From: an uncultured Caryophanales bacterium
GTDB taxonomy: Bacteria; Bacillota_I; Bacilli_A; RF39; UBA660
Direction: 5' to 3'
Assembly: GCA_946611235.1 (NCBI GenBank)
Contig: CAMODE010000042.1
Coordinates: forward strand, 1-34,151
Length of the DNA stretch: 34,151 nt
The notes under the pieces were generated by a model. It had not been told where the DNA came from. It did no database searches and saw only the letters and a list, made by a program, of their open reading frames with translations. The position numbers were made by a program, and so were the translations under genes. Shown in pieces: positions 30,001 through 34,151 of the stretch. Numbering within the stretch: the first letter of the stretch is position 1; each line of letters begins with the position of its first letter.

Positions 30001-30765
30001 ATGAATGAATATTTATTAGAACTAAAAAATAAATATGGATATAGTGATCAATTACTAGGATTTTTAAGTCAGTTAATTCCCAATTTAATTAATTATTATG
30101 GTGAAGAATATAGAGATATTATTATTTCTGCAATATCAAATTGTGAAATACATTTTCAAAGTAAAGATGAGGATCCTAAAACATTCTTAAACTCATATTT
30201 TTGTATTAATAAGGAATGGAAAATACCAAGTCTTGGTGGTGCATTTTATCATAATGAGATTATGATTAAAGATGGTCAAGTTGTTGCTAAACCTATTATC
30301 TATTTAAGGAGAATTTATCAAGGTATTTATAAACCTTTTGATTTTAATGATGATAAACAAGTTAATACTTTAATTCATGAAATATGCCATTTAATTAAAG
30401 GATATTGTAAATTGAAAACAGATGGTGAAAAGATAATAGATAGAACAGGTCTTATGAAAGATACTTATTCATATAGTCTAGAAAAGGGTATTATCGAAGA
30501 AAAAAATGAAATGGTAGGGATTGAAGAAGCATTAAATGATGTAGAAACAGAACAAATACAGGAAATAATGACTGGTAGAAAACAAGAGGTATTATCATAT
30601 AGAACTGCTGGAAAATGTGTAATGAGATTATTAGAACATAAGGACATTGCAAAAGTAATTAGAATTTCACAATTTAGTGGTGATGATAGCTGGACTCAAT
30701 ATCTTGGTGAAGAACAAAGCAAATTATTAATAGAAAATTTTGATGTTTTAGTTAATTCAATGTAG
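30001..30765 (+). CDS. HExxH zinc-metallopeptidase-like protein
   Basis: The 254-residue protein has HEICH at 126-130 (TLIHEICHLIKGYCK), a zinc-binding HExxH with catalytic E127. A GIEEALND segment about 45 residues later could supply a glutamate third ligand, as in gluzincins. There is no signal peptide or membrane helix, so it is probably intracellular. I do not recognise the precise family. The Shine-Dalgarno is weak (GTTGGTG). The reading frame continues open after TAG 30763-30765 for 42 more codons, to a TGA that overlaps the next start, so the gene may have been longer. Confidence 0.75.
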   Translation: MNEYLLELKNKYGYSDQLLGFLSQLIPNLINYYGEEYRDIIISAISNCEIHFQSKDEDPKTFLNSYFCINKEWKIPSLGGAFYHNEIMIKDGQVVAKPIIYLRRIYQGIYKPFDFNDDKQVNTLIHEICHLIKGYCKLKTDGEKIIDRTGLMKDTYSYSLEKGIIEEKNEMVGIEEALNDVETEQIQEIMTGRKQEVLSYRTAGKCVMRLLEHKDIAKVIRISQFSGDDSWTQYLGEEQSKLLIENFDVLVNSM

Positions 30766-30894
30766 GTTTCTTTTAGTGAAATTAATACAAAAGAAAAGAG
30801 AGAATTATTGTATAAAAAAAGAGAAATTGCACAAGAAAATATAGATGAATTTGTTGATAATTATTATTCAAGGCAGGAGGCAATAAAGAGATGA
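30766..30894 (+). other. In-frame extension after the metallopeptidase TAG
   Basis: Forty-two sense codons follow the TAG in the same frame and end in TGA 30892-30894, which overlaps the next ATG in an ATGA arrangement. The peptide is highly charged and helical (KEKRELLYKKREIAQENIDEF...). There is no ATG; a TTG at 30808 could start a 28-residue peptide. It may be a C-terminal tail cut off by a point mutation to TAG, a separate short gene, or a read-through product. Confidence 0.4.
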
Positions 30895-31604
30895 AAGTAC
30901 AAGTAATAGGAACGGGTAGTATGTGGACTAAGTGTAATAGTGCTTCATATTTGATAGATAATGATATTATGATCGATTTTCCAAATGGTGCATGTAAATA
31001 TTTATATCGAAATAATATTAATCCAAGTAGTATTGATTATATATTACTTACTCATTTTCATGGTGATCATTATTTTGATATACCATTTTATATTTTAAAT
31101 AAATCTAAAAGTGATAATAAGAATATTAATATTTTTTGTTCTAAAGAGGGAAGAGGTAAAATAAATAAAATTGGTAATTTAGCATTTCCTAATTCTTTTA
31201 AAGATGCCTCTAGAGAAACTAATATTAAGTATGAATTTAATAATAACTTTAAAATTAAAGATTATGAGATAAGTAAATTATTAGTAGATCATGGTAGAAT
31301 GAAGCCTGCTTATGGTTATATTTTTAAAGATAATGATAAATATATAGGATTTACTGGAGATACTTCATTATGTAGTAATGTAGAATATATGGCTAGTAAA
31401 TGTAATTATTTATTTTGTGATTGTATGTTTGTTAAAGGAACTAGTAAACATATGGGAATAGATAATTTAGAATATTTATCTTCTAAATATTCTAGTTGCA
31501 TATTTGTAGTTAGTCATCTAGAAGATGAAACCAGAGAAATATTAAATAAGAAGAATATCAAAAATATTATTGTTCCAGATGATTATTATGTTTTAGAAGT
31601 TTAA
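30891..31604 (+). CDS. Metallo-beta-lactamase-fold hydrolase (RNase Z-like)
   Basis: The 237-residue protein has the MBL motif THFHGDH at 54-60, an upstream aspartate in IMIDFPNGA, a DHGRMKPAYGYIF segment, FTGDTSLC with the bridging aspartate, and VVSHLED near the end. This resembles the RNase Z/YycJ-like single-domain group rather than beta-lactamases. The lack of the exosite arm argues against a true tRNase Z. GCAGGAGG lies 10 nt from the ATG. The substrate is unknown. It overlaps the end of the frame that follows the metallopeptidase. Confidence 0.85.
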   Translation: MKVQVIGTGSMWTKCNSASYLIDNDIMIDFPNGACKYLYRNNINPSSIDYILLTHFHGDHYFDIPFYILNKSKSDNKNINIFCSKEGRGKINKIGNLAFPNSFKDASRETNIKYEFNNNFKIKDYEISKLLVDHGRMKPAYGYIFKDNDKYIGFTGDTSLCSNVEYMASKCNYLFCDCMFVKGTSKHMGIDNLEYLSSKYSSCIFVVSHLEDETREILNKKNIKNIIVPDDYYVLEV

Positions 31605-31656
31605 ATTATTTTGTATTAAACAAAAATAGAAGAATCTTCTTGTAAATGGCTATGGA

Positions 31657-31692
31657 GGATTAACTTGTTAATCCGGGTAGCGAAGCGGTTAA
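31657..31692. repeat. Dispersed hairpin repeat, copy before metG
   Basis: GGATTAAC (31657-31664) and GTTAATCC (31667-31674) form an 8-bp hairpin followed by GGGTAGCGAAGCGGTTAA. This is nearly the same as the copy beside oriC at 4702-4739, 27 kb away. It may fold as a weak terminator for the MBL gene. Confidence 0.6.
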
Positions 31693-31705
31693 ATAAAAAA
31701 AGGTA

Positions 31706-31734
31706 TTGTAAAATATATAATTATATGGTAAAAT
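31706..31734 (+). promoter_or_regulatory. Promoter of metG
   Basis: TTGTAA (31706-31711), a 17-bp spacer and TAAAAT (31729-31734), just upstream of the T-box leader. Confidence 0.5.
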
Positions 31735-31943
31735 CTTGTTGTAAAGCGATGAAGGAAAGAGTAATATTAAGTAATTTATAGAGAGTCTATGATGGTGGAA
31801 AATAGATAATGAAAGGTATCATAAATGGTTCTGGAGCTGTTATATCTAATAGGTGTAAACGGTAGCGCGTTATAGCTTAATGAGTTAAAGAAGTAAGGTG
31901 GTACCACGGATATATTTCGTCCTTTGTGTTACTATCTTTTTTT
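31735..31943 (+). promoter_or_regulatory. T-box riboswitch leader of metG
   Basis: The conserved T-box sequence AAGGTGGTACCACGG lies at 31895-31909, with TCGTCCTTTG at about 31917-31926 as the competing 3' strand, and T7 at 31937-31943 ending the terminator. Stem I hallmarks are present: GCGATGAAGGAAAGAGTA near 31746 and AGAGAGTCTATG at about 31781. GGTTCTGGAGCTG closes stem I. ATG at 31825-31827, just before GGTTCTGGAGC, is a plausible Met specifier. Uncharged tRNA-Met would stabilise the antiterminator and allow metG expression. Specifier placement is inferred by eye. Confidence 0.88.
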
Positions 31944-31988
31944 ATGAAAAAAGTAATTAGAAGTTTTAAAAAAGGAATGGTGATAATA

Positions 31989-33521
31989 ATGAATAAAAAA
32001 TTTTATATTAGTACCGCAATTGCTTATACTAGTGCTAAACCTCATATTGGTAATACTTATGAAATAGTACTTACTGATGCTATTGCTAGGTATAAAAGAT
32101 TAAGTGGGTATGATGTTTATTTTCAGACTGGTACTGATGAACATGGTGAAAAGATAGAGATTAAGGCTAAAGAAAAAGGGGTTAGTCCTCAGGAATATGT
32201 TGATGAAATTGCTGGAGAAATTAAAAATATTTGGGATATTATGAACACTAGTTATGATAGATTTATTAGAACTACGGATAAGAATCATGAAAGAGTGGTA
32301 CAAGATATTTTTAAGAAATTATATGATCAAGGAGATATTTATAAAGGTGAATATAAGGGTTTATATTGTACTCCTTGTGAATCCTTTTGGACGGAGAGTC
32401 AACTAGTAGATGGAAAATGTCCTGATTGTGGAAGAGAAGTTCATGAGTCTAGTGAAGAAGCATATTTCTTAAGAACTAGTAAGTATTCTAAGTGGTTAGA
32501 AGATTATATTGAAAGTCATCCTGGATTTATTGAACCAGAATCTAGAAAAAATGAAATTATGAATAATTTTATTAAACCAGGATTACAAGATTTATGTGTA
32601 TCTAGAACTTCTTTTAAATGGGGTATTCCTGTATCCTTTGATACTAATCATGTAGTCTATGTATGGATTGATGCACTATCTAATTATATTACTTTCTTGG
32701 GATATAATGTAGATGGTGAACTAGGTGAAGAATTTAAGAAGTATTGGCCATGTGATGTACATATTATTGGTAAAGATATTCTTAGATTTCATACGATATA
32801 TTGGCCTATTATGCTTCATTTATTAGGATTAGAACTTCCTCATAAGATATTTGGTCATCCTTGGCTTTTATTTGCAAGTGATAAGATGAGTAAAAGTAAA
32901 GGTAATATTACTTATGCTGATGATTTAGTTAATGAGTTTGGAGTAGATGCTGTTAGATTTTATATGTTACATGAAATTCCTTTTGCTTCAGATGGTAATT
33001 ATACGAGAGAATTATTAATAGAGGCTATTAATGGAAATCTTGCTAATGTACTTGGTAATTTAGTTAATAGAACAATTGGTATGGCTAATAAGTATTTTGA
33101 TGGTGTTATTACTAATACTAATGTAAGTGAAGATATTGATACTGAGTTTAAGAATTATGTACTTGGTAAGAAGAGTATTATAGATGAAAAAATGGATAAT
33201 CTTAGAGTAGCGGATGCTCTTGAAGAAGTTATAGATTTATTTAGAAGGTGTAATAAGTATATTGATGAAACTACTCCTTGGGTTTTAGCAAAGGAAGATA
33301 GTAAGAAAGATAGACTATCTACTGTTATTTATAATTTAGTTGAAGGTATTAGAATAGGAACAGTACTACTGCAGGCCTTTATGCCTGAGACTAGTGAGGA
33401 AATCTTCTATCAAATTAATACTGAGTTAAAAGACTTTGATAGTATAGAAGATTTTGGTGGATATAAGTCTGGTACTAAGGTTAATAAGCCTGAAGTTTTA
33501 TTTCAAAGAATAGAAAATTAA
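31989..33521 (+). CDS. metG: Methionyl-tRNA synthetase
   Basis: The 510-residue class I synthetase has the HIGH-like motif PHIGN (H19-N22), KMSKS at 299-303, and a zinc knuckle with C127, C130, C144 and C147. TGTDEHGEKIE and the anticodon-binding C-terminal helices are present. It lacks the C-terminal EMAP/Trbp111 tRNA-binding domain found in longer forms such as B. subtilis MetS. The start at ATG 31989 is chosen because GGAATGGTGAT lies upstream and the protein then begins MNKKFYISTAIAY. An ATG at 31926 would lie inside the T-box terminator. In Bacillus metS also precedes tatD/yabD. Confidence 0.97.
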   Translation: MNKKFYISTAIAYTSAKPHIGNTYEIVLTDAIARYKRLSGYDVYFQTGTDEHGEKIEIKAKEKGVSPQEYVDEIAGEIKNIWDIMNTSYDRFIRTTDKNHERVVQDIFKKLYDQGDIYKGEYKGLYCTPCESFWTESQLVDGKCPDCGREVHESSEEAYFLRTSKYSKWLEDYIESHPGFIEPESRKNEIMNNFIKPGLQDLCVSRTSFKWGIPVSFDTNHVVYVWIDALSNYITFLGYNVDGELGEEFKKYWPCDVHIIGKDILRFHTIYWPIMLHLLGLELPHKIFGHPWLLFASDKMSKSKGNITYADDLVNEFGVDAVRFYMLHEIPFASDGNYTRELLIEAINGNLANVLGNLVNRTIGMANKYFDGVITNTNVSEDIDTEFKNYVLGKKSIIDEKMDNLRVADALEEVIDLFRRCNKYIDETTPWVLAKEDSKKDRLSTVIYNLVEGIRIGTVLLQAFMPETSEEIFYQINTELKDFDSIEDFGGYKSGTKVNKPEVLFQRIEN

Positions 33522-33528
33522 TTATAAT

Positions 33529-33558
33529 AAAAAGCACTTTATTTTTTAGTGCTTTTTT
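33529..33558. terminator. Two-way terminator between metG and a minus-strand gene
   Basis: AAAAAGCACT (33529-33538) pairs with AGTGCTTTTT (33548-33557). It ends metG on the + strand and the 52-residue gene on the - strand; A and T tracts on both sides suit both directions. Confidence 0.8.
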
Positions 33559-33697
33559 CATTTTCAGTTATTTTATCAATGTATTTTCTAAATTCTTTTG
33601 CTTTTTTCTTGTCTTCTTGTGTAGTTGGTACTTTTATATTTAATACTTTTACATCTTGGTATTCATTCCATCTATTTGACATGAATAATTTGTTCAT
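33539..33697 (-). CDS. Small basic protein, 52 aa
   Basis: A 52-codon frame on the minus strand starts at ATG 33697 after AAAGAGGTG. It encodes MNKLFMSNRWNEYQDVKVLN followed by a lysine/glutamate-rich helical second half ending in ENEKSTKK. It has a matching promoter at 33717-33745 and a terminator at its stop. Those three signals in order support a real gene although I do not recognise the family. It is the only minus-strand gene right of the origin, so it is transcribed against the replication fork. Confidence 0.6.
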   Translation of the reverse strand: MNKLFMSNRWNEYQDVKVLNIKVPTTQEDKKKAKEFRKYIDKITENEKSTKK

Positions 33698-33712
33698 TTC
33701 AACACCTCTTTA

Positions 33713-33746
33713 TTTGATTATAAAGTATTTTTATTTTATAATCAAA
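33713..33746. promoter_or_regulatory. Palindromic bidirectional promoter
   Basis: TTTGATTATAAA (33713-33724) and TTTATAATCAAA (33735-33746) are a perfect 12-bp inverted repeat with a 10-bp spacer. On the + strand it gives TTGATT (33714), a 17-bp spacer and TATAAT (33737). On the - strand it gives TTGATT (33745-33740), 17 bp and TATAAT (33722-33717). Each arm therefore holds the -35 of one promoter and the -10 of the other, serving the 52-aa gene leftward and the small membrane protein rightward. Confidence 0.65.
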
Positions 33747-33868
33747 TTAATATTACAAAATATGTCAATAATCATGTAAAATTAAAAAAATGATATTTAC
33801 AGAGAAATAATTATATGGTATATTTTGAGAGTAGTGCCCTAAAAAAAAGAAAAGGAGATAGAAGGGTT

Positions 33869-34030
33869 ATGCTTGATACTAAGAGTATGCATATTAAGAA
33901 ATTGTCTTATGTATTTATATTGTTATTAGTTATTTTAGCTTTATTTAATAAGAATAGGATTGATTATATTTATTTAGGGTTTATTTTTATTCTTATTTTA
34001 AAATTTTGTATTGAAAGATTTAGAAAATAA
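33869..34030 (+). CDS. Small two-helix membrane protein, 53 aa
   Basis: The 53-residue protein has a short basic N-terminus (MLDTKSMHIKKLS), a first hydrophobic helix (YVFILLLVILALF), a polar turn NKNRID, and a second helix (YIYLGFIFILILKF) followed by a basic tail, ERFRK. It is probably an integral membrane protein of unknown function. AAAAGGAGATAGAAGGG precedes ATG 33869. The upstream ATG at 33815 lacks a ribosome site and would add 18 mostly polar residues. It lies between metG and tatD. Confidence 0.6.
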   Translation: MLDTKSMHIKKLSYVFILLLVILALFNKNRIDYIYLGFIFILILKFCIERFRK

Positions 34031-34074
34031 TTGTACTATGGTTATAGTATGATTTTTTTATTGGAGGGAAAGAT

Positions 34075-34151
34075 ATGTATATAGATACACACTGTCATTT
34101 ATATAAGGAATATTATAATAATATAGATGATGTTATTAAAGAAAGTATGGA
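34075..34151 (+). CDS. tatD: TatD-family metal-dependent hydrolase (N-terminal part only)
   Basis: ATG 34075, preceded by TTGGAGGG, opens a frame that runs off the window after 25 codons. It begins MYIDTHCHLYKEYY; the DTHCHL metal-binding motif at the extreme N-terminus is typical of TatD DNases. Bacillus has the TatD homologue yabD directly after metS, which supports the call. Confidence 0.8.
   Translation, partial: MYIDTHCHLYKEYYNNIDDVIKESM

Noticed and set aside
31926-31988. Longer N-terminus for metG starting at ATG 31926
   Set aside because: That ATG lies in the T tract of the T-box terminator, has no ribosome site, and would add residues not found in MetG proteins.
33549-33779. A 76-codon + strand frame after metG
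   Set aside because: It is the reverse reading of the 52-residue minus-strand gene and its promoter, and lacks a ribosome site.

Overview
The window is the replication-origin region of a very AT-rich low-GC Gram-positive chromosome. The evidence is the order dnaA-dnaN-[comK-like]-recF-gyrB-gyrA, then SRP RNA, tadA, dnaX, ebfC, recR, bofA, holB, ricT, trmN6-like (yabB), rsmI, pth, mfd, spoVT, metG and tatD. This is close to the order around oriC in Bacillus. TAA, TAG and TGA are all used as stops, so the code looks standard and Mycoplasma-type recoding is unlikely. A ComK homologue, BofA, SpoVT and RicT point to an uncultured Bacilli/Erysipelotrichia-like lineage. The genus cannot be named from the sequence alone.

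Left of the origin (1-4640) the expected rpmH-rnpA-yidC neighbourhood is absent. Instead there is the end of an unidentified gene, a HerA/DUF87-type ATPase on the + strand, and a leftward cassette of small unknown proteins. Three of these (2193-2717, 3461-4003, 4037-4582) are diverged paralogues. oriC lies on both sides of dnaA: a DnaA-box cluster at 4762-4943, and a second at 6407-6497 followed by an AT-rich trinucleotide run.

From 5044 to 13978 the replication and topology genes run in the leading-strand direction, with a ComK-like competence regulator between dnaN and recF. The stretch 13979-15078 lacks protein genes but is dense in signals. It has two Noc-type sites (ATTTCCCGGGAAAT class), the small SRP RNA, and eight identical palindromic parS sites within 760 bp, built from tandem units of about 200 bp. 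A third perfect Noc-type site lies inside the dnaX coding sequence.

From 15079 to 25601 there is a compact run of replication, recombination, translation and repair genes, with overlapping or closely spaced starts. Between mfd and spoVT lies an insertion of three separately promoted genes: two paralogues of unknown function, and a RlmN/Cfr-like radical SAM protein that lacks one catalytic cysteine. The same terminator module occurs four times here, and the two paralogues share an 81-nt identical upstream segment.

Between spoVT and metG is a second accessory group: a 20-codon ORF, a cysteine hydrolase, a HAD phosphatase, an HExxH protein with a possible interrupted tail, and a metallo-beta-lactamase-fold hydrolase. 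metG has a T-box leader. Past metG are a 52-residue minus-strand gene, a symmetric two-way promoter, a small membrane protein, and the start of tatD.
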